A DNA stretch of 64,000 nucleotides. Origin: Nemophila menziesii. Lineage: Eukaryota; Streptophyta; Magnoliopsida; Boraginales; Hydrophyllaceae. The translations under genes and the position numbers were made by a program. The DNA is taken from NCBI GenBank assembly GCA_029959085.1, contig JARWIR010000027.1, forward strand, positions 3,162,001 through 3,226,000, in the 5' to 3' direction. The notes beneath the pieces were generated by a model that was not told where the DNA came from, made no database searches, and was given only the letters and a program-made list of their open reading frames with translations. The first letter of the stretch is position 1. Each line of letters starts with the position of its first letter. Shown here piece by piece: positions 35,174 through 47,769 of the stretch.

Positions 35174-36738
35174 TGTTGGAATTATGCCCTAACCCCGATC
35201 GTCTTGTAATGAATTGAACACAAGTGTTTACTGTACACGATAATAGTTATTCCTACAGTTTTGATTAAAGAAATTGTTTCCTTGAATCTATGGCAAGCAT
35301 TTATGATTATAGTATTAATCTACATAATATAAAGGCAAATCCTTGATTAAGTTACGAACTAGATATCATAAGGTGTTATGATAATGAGAATCTAGCTTAT
35401 AGGACTTAATCTAAACTTGTTCTTAATCGTAGGATTATCGAGTTAGGACCTCGATGATCCAGTTAGATTAATATGTAGCTAACAAGTATTTATTGGATAA
35501 ATATCGGTAGTTCTCGTTTACTGAGTTAGGAGCATATATAATGCACATAGAGATGTGATTATCGAACCGACTAAAACTAGAGATTCCTAATGGTTAATTA
35601 CCTTGAACTGTCAAGTACGTTAATCTCTATAAGGATTTTTATACTTGTAATCCTTTGACCCGAGATCATCACTATAGTTGTGTATGTGCTTGTTATGTTT
35701 TGATACTGGACTACTAGTGTGTCATAATGCTAGTCGAAAGGATATTGGATGTAGCTAAGTACATATGCTACTAGGGATGAGTCAAGATGGAATCTATCAA
35801 CTCTAGATAAAGAGTTTGAGCTCTACGATGTCATAAGATTATAACGATTGTATCGAATCCTTGGCCAAGGTGATAGAATGAATGAAGAAATGAGTTTCTT
35901 GGGTCATTCGTCAATCGTTGATAATCGACGTGTAACGTAGTTGATTTTCTAATGGGATTTGACAGTTGTACCATATCCTAGGATGATCCGGAGCTGTAAA
36001 GATAGAGGGAATACATGTATGATTTTTCACCGGGTTCTTTGTACAGAGTTACTTCACGTTATCCGGTCGCTGGGGAGTGTTGTTAGACGCCAACCTCGAT
36101 TAGTGGTTAATTTAATTAACTACTAACGGTTTAACGATGAACCCACGTAGTCGCACACTAACGAGTGCATTGTACTTGCTTCATGACGTTAATTAATTTT
36201 ATTATTAGATAATAAATATTAATTAATTATATATTTGGAATATTGGTATATTGATTTGCTAGCACAAATTTATATTCTAATATAAGACCGATCTAAGGAA
36301 AAAGAGAAAAAAAAAAGGGAAAAAGGTCATAGGATCGTGGATCGAACCATGGACCTCTAGTAGTGTGAAATATGTCACTAACCGCTAGGCTTGTCAAATC
36401 TTTTTGTATAATGTAAAATGTCCAAGTCCACTTGGGTAGTGGACCAAATTATTAAGATAATTAGTTTTCATTGCCTTTTGGCTTTTCCACTTCTTGACTT
36501 TTCATTTTTCCTTCAAGAGTTAATATATTATGTATAATGAGAAATCAATATATACATATAACTCTTTTTCAGTTTTTCTCTCTTGGAAAACCACAGTAGA
36601 TAGAAGGTCTCTCTCCATCAGAATGGTTCGTTTGTATAATTTGTTTTAAATTCTTAAATTGCAACTAGATGGTTTTAGAATTGAAATTTCTATTATCCGC
36701 TGTATTATATGTGATATAATCGTTATTGCGTTCCATTA
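35174..36738 (+). repeat. Copia 5' LTR
   Basis: About 1,565 bp, starting TGTTGGAATTATGCCC and ending TTGCGTTCCATTA. It lacks a segment of about 105 bases present in the 3' LTR at about 43333-43447. A tRNA-like A box/B box pair lies on the minus strand near 36339-36388. Confidence 0.92.
36339..36388 (-). other. tRNA-like A/B-box segment within the copia LTR
   Basis: On the minus strand, TAGCGGTTAGTG (A-box-like) is followed about 38 bases on by GGTTCGATCC (B-box-like), then a T/pyrimidine-rich run. This spacing and sequence fit an RNA polymerase III internal promoter from a tRNA or tRNA-derived SINE. No full cloverleaf with an acceptor stem is apparent, so it is not called as a tRNA gene. The 3' LTR copy (about 43030-43078) has a G-to-A change in the B box. 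Confidence 0.45.
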
Positions 36739-36740
36739 AT

Positions 36741-36753
36741 TGGTATCAGAGCC
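36741..36753 (+). other. Copia primer-binding site
   Basis: TGGTATCAGAGCC, complementary to the 3' end of plant initiator tRNA-Met, lies two bases downstream of the 5' LTR. It is the standard minus-strand primer site of Ty1/copia elements. Confidence 0.92.
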
Positions 36754-38760
36754 AGGCTCGGTTGCGATTTATTTATTTAGTTTATAAAATTTTAGATTTT
36801 ATTATTAGGATTCATACAGTGATATGGATTTTTGTATTGATATTCATTGATAATTTGATTATCCAATTTTATATTAATATTTTTTTTGTGGCCGCCTGTA
36901 ATTATAATGATAATTGTGGTGTATTGTTAATCAATTGTTTATTCAGCCGTTATACTTTTGTGATGAAATTGTTTTTGAAAAAAGAGAAACCAGAAGAATA
37001 ATTACATGTTCATATCGATGATGAGTGTTTGTATGCATTCGGAAAAAAAAGTGTTTGTTTGCAAAATTGTTTTGCTGTCGGCTTTAATAATGTATAAATC
37101 ATTTACTGAGTAAATGTCGTATCTGATTATTAAAAGAAAAAAAAAGTATTTGCAATTTTCATGTGATGATAAATAAGCTGTTGAACAAAGAGTAGTAGTT
37201 TATTTAAAAAATATTAAATGGTTTAATATTTTATGCTCATGTTTTTTTTCTTTTCGTGGAAGTCCAGCAGTAAGTGAAAGCAAGTTGTTTCTCTTTGTTG
37301 TATCTATTGGTCGCATAAAGAGTTTCGGTTGACCAGAGAAAAAAAAATGTATGTATTTTCTTTTTAGTGATTAAACCAAGATGGTCTTTTGGTTATATTA
37401 TTAAATGGTTTAATAATAATAATAGAAACAAAAGGAATAGAAGATTATGAATATTATTAAATAGTTTAATGATATTGAAAGACGTTTCTTTAATCATGTG
37501 TACAGCATTTTTGTTTTCTATTAAGATAAAGAATATTTAAAGTCAATATTTAGTGTTTGGCTTTTGAATTTTATCGTGCGACATATGATACATATATATT
37601 TGTTGTATATATAAAAGAGTATTGTTTTAGAAACTTACTCTTTTTATTAATTAATTGGTTAATTAATATTTCTGGTAATAAATACATACTATAGCTATAT
37701 TTGGCGAAATATAGTGGTATTACATATTACTAAAATTGTTTTAGTAATAATTTTTTTTCTTTAAATAATAAAACAAATGCTTTGATTATGAATACTAGGC
37801 TATTCCCACTTGATATTGAAATTATTGAGTTTATTATAAACGATATATATGATATTTCGTGGAATTGTCCATCGCAAGTAGAGTTTTAATTTTGTTAAAT
37901 TTACAAGTTTTGATCTGACTACCAGGTGGACTTGTAGTTCGAGTACAAATTATAAAAACCCTAGATTGTTTGATAATAGAATTTACTTATTAATTTCACG
38001 TTTTTAGTCTGGACAACCCAGAGGATGCGAGATTAATAACATTCGATTATAGGATGGATTAACTCAACAAAACTAATTAGAAACGACCTGACTACCAGGG
38101 GTCTAAATAGTTTTGAGTCTCTTATTTTATATGATAAAATTGGTAATGTACCACACTTTAATTATGAGTGAGAATCGACCTGACTACCAGGGGGCTCATT
38201 CATGTTTTACGTTTCAATTTATTCACTTTAATTATGCATGAGAAACGACCTGACTGCCAGGGGGCCCATTCATGTATTAAAGTTTCCAATTATACATTTC
38301 TAAGATAATAGTTCATATCTTTGACAGTTATATAATAGTGTTCTTTAAGCGTTGTTCCCTATTCCTTCCTATGATTAGAGTTCTCGATATTTCTGCGAAA
38401 TCACTTCTCAAATCATCACAAGTTGGTTGTTAATCTCAAGATTTGTGACTGCAACTTGAGAGTCTTTCTTCTGCACATGAGACTCATTGATATGCTCAAT
38501 GATCTATTGACTAAAGTGTCTCTTGAGGATGAATAGAATGTATATGATGCATGTATAAAGTAATATGAACCTAGTAATGGTACTATGTGTATATTCTTGT
38601 ATCCATGAGTTATGAACTCCAAAAGACATTTTAAGCATGATATTCCCATGAATCCTTAAATATCTCTAGGAGATGTATAAGTAACTTAGTATGACTGTTA
38701 GATATTAGATATCTAATACCAAGAAACAAGGTAAGGGCATTAATGGAAATTATTTCTAGT
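36754..38760 (+). other. Copia leader and unreadable gag region, with internal repeats
   Basis: This is AT-rich sequence with no readable gag. The word CCTGACTACCAGG recurs at about 37915, 38088, 38177 and 38246 (the last as CTGCCAGG), within diverged blocks of about 70-90 bases near 38080-38270 containing GAAACGACCTGAC and CCCATTCATG. Open frames here (for example 36726-37001) show no recognisable domain. Confidence 0.6.
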
Positions 38761-41600
38761 TGAACTTCTATTAATTACACAGAAATGGTATTGGATACTC
38801 GTAGTAGTTTAGAAATATGCAAAATGTTGCATACTCTAAAGATTAATTGATAAATAAGAATAAGAGAAGTTATATTACAATTTCGGTAATGGAGCAATTG
38901 TTGCAACCACAATTGTAATAACTAATTCTTTAAAGATGCATATGGAAAAACATATTGTAAGAAAACTGCATTTTTGTTCGTAAACTTGTTTTCGAACAAA
39001 ATAGTCATTTGATCATAAGATGGTTATGATTTATTAATGTAATATAAAATGACCAATGGAGTTTTTAATCTTGATGAATTACACCCCATTGGATACTTAC
39101 AATATGGTGATTATAATTGCCTAAGTAACTACGTAATTATGTTATAGTTGTTTATGGTCATAAATCGAAATAGATAATCGTACTAATCAAACCTTATCTT
39201 TGGTGTTATAGACTAAGTCATAAATTGTGAGAAAAAGTTTACTAGTTTCACAAGGAAGATTTCCTTGTAGAAAATGATTTTGAATCATATGAAACTTGTG
39301 AGACTTATCTCAATGAAATATGACTAAATCTCATTTTGATGAAAATGGAGACAATGTTAATGAGTTCTTATGTCCCCTATATATTGATGTATGTGGTCTG
39401 TATAAACTTTAGCCAAAGATAGATATTCTTACTTCATCTCCTTCACAAACTATATATCAGATATAGATGTGTTTACCAAATGTAACACCAATATAAATAA
39501 TTTGAAATGTTCAAATTACTATTGAGTGAAGTTGAAAGCAAGTATATAAGAGTATGAAGGAAGTAAGATATCAACCTGTATAGGTGAATATCTTAGCAAT
39601 GACTTAATAGATTATCTATGACAAAAATAGATTTTGTCTCAGTGATTCACTAAGTTTTAAATATTCCTATGGGATTATGTTTTAAAGTCAATTGCATATT
39701 TAATGAACTCTTAGGTCCCACTAAACAGTCGCTAAAATCCATATGTGGTATGGAGATGATATAAATCAAACCTTAAAATGTAGATTTTGAAATGTTTGAT
39801 TTATACTAAACGACTTATAATGGCTAAGCTTGAGTTGATATCTTTCAAATATAGATTTGTTGGATACCCAAAGAAAATAACGAGGTAATATTTCCACACC
39901 ATTCTGAACACAAAGGGTTTGTGGTAAGGCAGACAACCTTTATAGATTGAAATTTCATAGTGAAGGAATTCATAATGTGGAAATAGATCATAATGAAATA
40001 AAGATTTCAGAGTTATTTATACAAGCTAAAGAACATCTGATGCATGCCAACCTTTCTTTCCTTGATGAGTTAATAGTTTCGTTTAAGGTTCAAGTCTCAC
40101 ACTTTGAGGAATTAGGGACGATTCATGAACCTTTCTTGGAAAAAGGACGTTAACAAATCAAGAGAAAGAAGAATTTATTGTACACAAGCCTCCTAAAGGT
40201 TATATAGATTTCATCAAACACCAAAATCAATTGTAATAATGGTGATATTTGATGAGGAATCATATAGATGATAACCAATCAAGTGATGATCCTAAAACCC
40301 TATGAAGAGGCTGTGACTAGTCTAGATAGTGACAAGTGGTTAAGAACCATAGAATCTGAATTAGTATCTATAAGAATCAACAAAGTATAGTACTTTGGAT
40401 GAATCTTCAATAGATGTAAGATCCATTTGTAGTAAATGTGTTCTAGAGGAAATGATTGGATTGGACGTTAAGGTAGAGAGCTATAACGACCTTCTAATTG
40501 CTAAGGATTTAAATTAAAAGGAAAACATTTATTATGGAGAATTCCTTTTTTTTGATAGAAATGCTTAATTTATTTCAGATTCTACTATTGGTAACTACAT
40601 ACAATTATTATGAGATATGGTAATATCATGTGAGAATAGTTTTCACTAAATGGGAGTCTATGACGTCCTTAAGACCAATCCTAAAGGTCTCATATTTCCA
40701 TTTTCTCATAATAAAACATGTAAGTTCTAATAATCCATTTAATGGGTTTAGCAAATGTCACAAACTTGGATTATTCTCTTTCATACAATCAAATAGTTTG
40801 ATTTTATGATTTTAGAATAAGAGTCATAAGAGTACAAAGGACTAGTGGGAGTACACTTATCTTCCTAATGTTATATGTAGATGACATATTATCACATAGG
40901 GATATGATATAACAACCAAGCAATTAACCAAGTTTTTGGTTGTTAAATAGTTCTCCATGAAATATTTAGGATAATAGCTTATATTCTTTGAATTGGGATT
41001 TACAGAGATAGATCAAAGAAGCTACTTGACCTATATCAATCTTACTACATTTATATTTTTTTTAGAAGTATAGCATGGAAATTCCAAGAGGATCTATTCG
41101 ACAATAGGCTTTGGAGTTACTCTTAATGTTAGGGTTTGTTCTAGGACCCTAAAAGTAAGAGAATGAATATGTATAGTCCTATTTGTTAAAACAATAAGGA
41201 TCTATCTAACACACCATGAAAAATGTATAAGACCTAAAGTACACTACACGCTAGGATTAGCGAGTAGGTATGAAGGTAACCTTGATGAGGAATGTTTGAA
41301 AGTAGTAAAGACTATCCTTAAGTACTTAAGAATTATTAAGGGCCAATTCCTCATATGTGGAGAATATAAGTTGAAGCTAATTAGGTATATAGATGTTTTT
41401 TGTGCTTCAAACGTGGATGATAGCAAATCAAGATATGGTTGTGTCTATATAGAGTAGAAGTAAAAATTGGAATAGTTCCAATCAAGACACTGTAGCAGAT
41501 TTCGGTTACTAGAAGTAGAATACATAGCAGCATAAGATGCAACTATGCCAGTGGTTTGGATAAAATAGTTCTTTATATATACATAGTGTGGTTTCACAAT
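38761..41600 (+). pseudogene. Copia pol pseudogene (protease, integrase, RT, RNase H remnants)
   Basis: The segments are recognisable in several frames. A protease remnant around 38785-38850 reads MVLDTRSSLEIC, with the expected D-T-G changed to D-T-R. A pre-integrase segment around 39279-39312 reads FESYETCETYL, and integrase-like DVCG follows near 39390. A late integrase/linker frame is at 39947-40153 (FHSEGIHNVEIDHNEIKISE). RT: SDKWLRTIESELVS near 40330 and the catalytic YVDDI at about 40874-40888. RNase H: EVEYIAA, stop, DATMPVVWIK at about 41512-41570. Many stops show long inactivity. Confidence 0.85.
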
Positions 41601-41857
41601 GTAGATATTGTTTCTTTATACAATGACAATATCTGGGATATTGTATGATTAAAGAAACCTAGAATAAACTATAGATCCAAACAAATTCTGCAAGAGTACC
41701 GCTTGATTCGAGATATAATTGAACATGAAGATGATCACATTCAATAGGTAGAAGAAGGAACACGATGTATATCTATTCATCAAAGTTGTCTATCAGAAGA
41801 GTCTGATGAGAACAAACTGTTTATGAATTATGGTACTTGAACGATTGGGTCTAAGCC

Positions 41858-41868
41858 AAGTGGGAGAT
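41858..41868 (+). other. Copia polypurine tract
   Basis: AAGTGGGAGAT immediately precedes the 3' LTR start TGTTGG. It is the usual copia plus-strand primer. Confidence 0.9.
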
Positions 41869-43546
41869 TGTTGGAATTATGCCCTAACCCCGATCGTCTT
41901 GTAATGAATTGAACACAAGTGTTTACTGTACACGATAATAGTTATTCCTACAGTTTTGATTAAAGAAATTGTTTCCTTGAATCTATGGCAAGCATTTATG
42001 ATTATGGTATTAATCTACATAATATAAAGGCAAATCCTTGATTAAGTTACGAACTAGATATCATAAGGTGTTATGATAATGAGAATCTAGCTTACAGGAC
42101 TTAATCTAAACTTGTTCTTAATCGTATGATCATCGAGTTAGGACCTCGATGATCCAGTTAGATTAATATGTAGCTAACAAGTATTTATTGGATAAATATC
42201 GGTAGTTCTCGTTTACCGAGTTAGGTGCATAGATAATGCACATAGAGATGTGATCGAACCGACTAAAACTAGAGATTCCTAATGGTTAATTACCTTGAAC
42301 TGTCAAGTAGGTTAATCTCTATAAGGATTTTTATACTTGTAATCCTTTGACCTGAGATCATCACTATAGTTGTGTATGTGCTTGTTATGTTTTGATACTG
42401 GACTACTAGTGTGTCATAATGCTAGTCGAAAGGATATTGGATGTAGCTAAGTACATATTCTCCTAGGGATGAGTCAAGATGGAATCTATCAACTCTAGGT
42501 AAAGAGTTTGAGCTCTACGATGTCATAAGATTATAAAGATTGTATCGAATCCTTGGCCAAGGTGATAGAATGAATGAAGAAATGAGTTTCTTAGGTCATT
42601 CGTCAATCGTTGATAATCGACGTGTAACGTAGTTGATTTTCTAATGGGATTTGACAGTTGTACAATATCACAGGATGATCCGGAGCTGTAAAGATAGAGG
42701 GAATACATGTATGATTTTTCACCGGGTTCTTTGTACAGAGTTACTTCACGTTATCCGGTCGTTGGGGAGTGTTGTTAGACGCCAACCTCGATTAGTGGTT
42801 AATTTAATTAACTACTACCGGTTTAACGATGAACCCACGTAGTCGCACACTAACGAGTGCATTGTACTTGCTTCATGACGTTAATTAATTTTATTATTAG
42901 ATAATAAATATTAATTAATTATATATTTGGAATATTGGTATATTGATTTGCTAGCACAAATTTATATTCTAATATAAGACCGATCTAAGGCAAAAGAGAA
43001 AAAAAAAGGGAAAAAGGTCATAGGATCGTGGATCAAACCATGGACCTCTAGTAGTGTGAAATATGTCACTAACCGCTAGGCTAGTTAAATCTTTTTGTAT
43101 AATGTAAAATGTCCAAGTCCACTTCGGAAGTAGGTAGTGGACCAAATTATTAAGATAATTAGTTTTCATTATACGTTCTAGCTTTTGTCTTTTCCACTTC
43201 TTCACTTTTCATTTTTCCTTCAAGAGTTAATATATGTATAATGAGAAATCAATATATACATGTAACTCTTTTTCAGTTTTCTCTCTTGGAAAACCACAGT
43301 AGATAGAAGGTCTCTCTCCAAATCAGAATGGTTCTGAAAGCAAAATCAAACTCGTTGTGTAAAGCGTGGAGGCTTCAAATCTTTGAAGCTAGAATTTGAC
43401 AATTCGATTCTCACACAACGGCTTAAGGTATGTAATCGTTAGTATACTTTGTTTTAAATTCTTAAATTGCAACTAGATGGTTTTAGGATTGCAATTTCGA
43501 TTTTCCGCTGTATTATATGTGATATAATCGTTATTGCGTTCCTTTA
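41869..43546 (+). repeat. Copia 3' LTR
   Basis: About 1,678 bp and closely similar to the 5' LTR. It has about 113 more bases, mostly a block at about 43333-43447 (beginning CTGAAAGCAAAATCAAAC) that is absent upstream, plus several substitutions. It is followed by the target duplication GAAAG. Confidence 0.92.
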
Positions 43547-46200
43547 GAAAGTGCAAGATTGATTAGTGAAATGTTCAATTATGCACGTGATTATCAAGTA
43601 AGAAAGGACATATTAGATGTTTATTATATGCCCGCTTTTGATATATTAAAAATCTTTTTTGTTTTAGTTGTTGTATTTCTAACAATATCTAAATTCGATT
43701 TAAAATCACGTGTTGAACTTCTACTTCCCTGTGGGGACAGTAACTTATCATTTTTTATTACTTATGACAACTCGTACACTTGCACGGAGTCTTCAACAAA
43801 TGTTAATTTTTATATCAGACCTCGTAAAAAAACAATTATTTATACTTGCACTACAGTTCCCTTAGTTTTTGAAACTATAACATAATTTAGTTAGAAAGTT
43901 ATTTTAAACTCATTGATCCCACTGGCCAGATGTTTAATTGAATAATATGCATTTTTAAGCATGTGTTAGTTATATCTTATATCAAGTGTTCTTTTCTAGT
44001 TATTCAATATAAAGGATCCTTTTTATTTTCATGGATGGAGAGGATAAATATGTATCCTTGATGCACTTGTATAGTGTAACACAATGGGAGGATGTGCGTC
44101 CATTGCAACAGAATAATATTTCACAACAAGACATCTTTGCGGGCTCCTTTATAATATTTGTCATGTATCACCATATATGTAAGCATTTTTTATGTTGAGG
44201 TCAAGTCATATTGTTACCAATTCATCTATGAAGGGGTATAAAACCATTAATATATGAATTGTAAAGCATTAATATTAAACTGGTATGTTGGCTTTAATAG
44301 TGTCGTATTGTAACGCTTAATGTATTAACAGTGGTATATTATTATTTTTATATGCATGATTTTAATCTATATGAACACATTGTTATGAGATCTTGATTTT
44401 TGGAACCCTTATCGTAATCCTTGTCATTTTAATGTATACTTTACCGGTAAGTTAAAAGGTATCTTTATATTCACATAAGATTTGTGGGTGCATGCCCAAA
44501 ATTTGCGTGAGATGGTATATACCCATAATCCGTGTGACATAACTATATAACACGCCCTAAAAATGCTATCATTTCGGATTAAACAAGGAAGATGTTAAAG
44601 GTTAAATTTACATGTAATATAGTGTGTATATGCCAACATAGATAATCAGGTTTTTATTTTAAACTCTCATATATTAAGTTTAGTCTTTATTGAGTTTATA
44701 AAGTGATTAACATAGTTTATTTGGGGTTTACATAATGCTTAATGGTTAATGTGTAGAAATTTACATATTAATTATTGTTTATAGGTCATTGGTCAGTAAC
44801 AATTGTGGGTGTTGAACATCCACACTCATCATAAAATCCAAATTTGTAATAAAAACTGCTACAAGATGTGTAATATATTGCAAAAATAAGGGTAAACAAA
44901 TGTATCCTTGCACAAGACAATAAAAAAAGGGAACATTCTTAATCATTTGTGTCACATAGGTTTACAGATATCCAAAAGTATTAAAGTGCATTAAAAAGAT
45001 TCAAGCTGGTATTAAACACTGCTACAAGATGTCTAATCCATTTCAAAAATAAGAGTAAACAATTCATCCTTACACATGACGATTTAACAGGGCATATTCT
45101 TAAATATTTGTCTCACATAGGCTTACAAAAGTCCATTATATTAGAAAATTAGTAAAAGTAATTTGAGCCTTTCCCACCTTCCAATATGGGGAGGAGATAG
45201 AAATTGATCTATATCGTAATTAACTTTGTTATCAAATTGCATTATAAGTATCTTGGAATTCTATGTCACATACCCAGCACTGCAACTACATGGAATTTTG
45301 TTATCAAATTGCACTATAGGTCCCTAAAAGATTTATGGAGGAATACACCCCTAAAAAGAAAGTGGCTAAGAGCCTTTCACATAAATGGGTAAAACCCACC
45401 ATTGAAACTGCAGACCTTTGTTTTAAAATGTCATTATCGACACCTGAAAATCTATGTCACATACAAAAATGGGTATAACCCCCACCTCTACAATTGCAGG
45501 GACTTTTGTTATCAAATTTCATTATAGGTCCTTGAAAATTCTATATCAAATACATAAAATGGGTACATATTAACATAATCTATATATACATTAAATATAC
45601 ACATAACACACATATCTATACCTAATACTAAACAATACACACATACAACCAAAAAAATTACATAAAACTACATAAATTATTACTTTGTGAATAAGTTCAA
45701 ATACCAAATATAAGACATACTAATTTATACAACATCATAAATAATTAGGGTTAATAAAAACACTCTATATCAACCAATAAAGGATAAAAAAATTAGGTGT
45801 TACTCAATAATTTTAGGAAAAAAAGAAACAAAATTTAATACAATCCCTATAAGAAGGCCATATTCAACCTATAAAATAAATTTTTATTTAGTATCTTTGA
45901 AAATATTATTTCTAGTGAACTAAAACTCGCCAATGGCCAAACTATTTTTCTCTTTGAATATAAAATTTTACTTGTCATAAAAAAAAAGTGTTATTGTTAA
46001 GTGGGCTAAATAAAAAAAAAGCCCAAATCACATCATTTTCAAGTAGGCATCAATTTTTTATCTTTAGTCTCAATTTAGTTTGTACATGACCAATCCATAA
46101 CACACCGGCCTTATAATATAACACTTACACACACACTCGTACATCCATAAAAAAATTAACCTAAAAAATAAAGACGGCCGCCGAAATCAAACTTCTCTGA

Positions 46201-46979
46201 TCAAGGTGTCCTTCTATATAGCCTCCTGGATTAGGAAGACATTGTTAGTCTATCAATAGCAAGCAATATAGATGGAACTTTCTTAAAGGTACTTACTTGT
46301 TTAATACTTGGAAAAATTAGTTTGGACCAATCTTCTTTTTTATAATTTGGTGTCCAGGTTGTATGAGATTCCACTGATAAATACATAGGGGAAAGTGCAA
46401 GATTGATTAGTGAAATGTTCAATTATGCACGTGATTATCAAGTAAGAAAGGACATATTAGATGTTTATTATATGCACGCTTTTGATATATGATAAATATT
46501 TACATCTTGTTCTTCTTGTCCATCCAGACTTGAATAATCTTTATAGATGAGATTGATGTGATTGGTGGACGTAAATTCAGTGAAAGAACAATTGCTGATC
46601 GTGAAATCTAGAGAATTTGAATGGAGGTTGGAAAGGTACCTCAATTAAATTAAAAAATAAATTAGTACTTTACGTGTTGAGATAAATAATATTGGTATAT
46701 ATATCTAGGAAGAAATGATGTAGTGGTCTCGGGTCTTCCTTGTCTAAGTAGATTAGATAGAAAAATTGAGATACCTTTACCTAACGAGCAATAAGGATTG
46801 AAAAGTCTCAAAATTCATTCTATTTTGAAATTTAAACTTGCTGAGTTACTACACTAATATTTTTTTATTAAGTTATTTCATGAATCATCAAAGTATTTAT
46901 TGAAAACTAGTTTGTGCACAGGGTTCTAATGGATCCAATTTTCGTAATATTTTTACATAAATCGGTAGATTTTGTGAAG
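46201..46979 (+). pseudogene. RPT4: RPT4-like pseudogene, copy in u8
   Basis: Exons a-d are as in other copies ([14 protein letters not shown] with a TAC change, IFIDEIDVIGGRKFSERTIA, RLDRKI with Val/Ile changes). Exon e is shortened: about 40 bases coding for EAIRAQFDYVIHQ are deleted, leaving NGSNFRN and DFVK. The shared nonsense codons are present. Confidence 0.8.
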
Positions 46980-47097
46980 ATAAAATTTAATTATCGGTTC
47001 GATAAATAGTGCAATTAACTTAAAAAATGTATTTCAAGAAACGATAGTTTGTATTTTTTTTTGTACATGTATATCATAAGTATTATTCAATTTACAG

Positions 47098-47769
47098 GAA
47101 AAGATAGTTGGTCATGAAATTTCAAAAAGAAATAATATTCATTATAATTAGGGTATAGCCCTCCTAATAATAATGGAAATAGCGTGAATAACGAGATTTC
47201 TAAGGTGATTCTATGAGAAGCGGAAAGAAAAGCAAAAGAGGCTGCAATTTCCAGAAAACGAGCTAGGGAGGCTTTAGAGGATGTTATTTATCTCGCAGCT
47301 AAGGAGAAGATGAAGAGGAATCAAGCTTAATTAGCATGTTGTTAACAGTAGAGTTATGAATTTGAATGGTGTTGGAGTGGTGGTCGGAGATGGAACTCGA
47401 GCTGTAGCCGGAATAATGCCGAAAATGCACCACCATATGGGGAATAACATGGAGAGAATGGATAGCTCATACGAGGTATTAGGAGCTTTAAACTCAGTTG
47501 AGTTAAGAGAGAAACATAGGTTAGTTTCAAGACAATCATCAAACAATGGTGCTGCTATGAATATCAGAGCACCTAGGGTAGCTTCTAGCTCAATCACTAT
47601 GAATTAAAATCTTCAAAATCATCATCACACTGGAGCTAGTGTGAATGAAATTCAACAGAAAGTGGGTAATACGATGGTACTAGTTCATGCTCAAGAAGTT
47701 GTTCCGATTCAAATCCTGGACGATGAAAATCAAATGCACGTCTTTAGGGGTATAAAAATTTGTTTTTAG
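47098..47769 (+). pseudogene. Second captured gene fragment, copy in u8
   Basis: Frame 47356-47607, 83 residues (MNLNGVGVVVGDGTRAVAGI ... SSSITMN). It shares the upstream TAA (AAGCTTAATTAGC) with u1 and u4, and has a 9-base loss after it. The distal frame reopens to 47769. Confidence 0.5.

Larger units (their letters stand above)
35174..43546 (+). mobile_element. Ty1/copia LTR retrotransposon, complete structure, decayed coding region
   Basis: The element has two long LTRs (35174-36738 and 41869-43546), a primer-binding site TGGTATCAGAGC two bases after the 5' LTR, and a polypurine tract AAGTGGGAGAT touching the 3' LTR. A 5-bp target duplication GAAAG is at 35169-35173 and 43547-43551. Both LTRs begin TGTTGG and end TTA rather than the usual CA. 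The protein-coding part is full of stops and frame changes, but pol segments in copia order (protease, integrase, reverse transcriptase, RNase H) can be traced. It is not autonomous. Confidence 0.93.
34981..43650 (+). pseudogene. RPT4: RPT4-like pseudogene, copy in u7 (split by copia)
   Basis: Only exon a (Walker A remnant), exon b (start at 35136, resuming after the retrotransposon with [16 protein letters not shown]) and the beginning of the next intron remain. The copia element sits inside exon b, duplicating GAAAG, which falls in the GESAR codons. Everything downstream of the intron start is deleted. Confidence 0.75.
34981..46200 (+). repeat. Tandem unit u7 (copia insertion plus internal deletion)
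   Basis: u7 starts with the RPT4-like exon a (34981-35064) and part of exon b. It is interrupted by the copia element (35174-43546), resumes with the rest of exon b (43552-43598), then at about 43650 jumps to the middle of the non-coding part of a unit (AAAATCTTTTTTGTTTTAG). About 2 kb holding the rest of the RPT4 copy and the whole second gene fragment is therefore missing. 43655-46200 is ordinary non-coding unit DNA. Confidence 0.8.

Noticed and set aside
36339..36388. A tRNA gene
   Set aside because: Only A- and B-box-like words are present; I could not form an acceptor stem or a convincing anticodon arm.
36726..37001. 91-codon frame spanning the copia primer site
   Set aside because: It overlaps the LTR end and primer-binding site, is low-complexity and hydrophobic, and has no gag features.
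43559..43885. 108-codon + strand frame
   Set aside because: An artefact of the u7 deletion joining the RPT4 exon b remnant to non-coding unit DNA; not a conserved protein.
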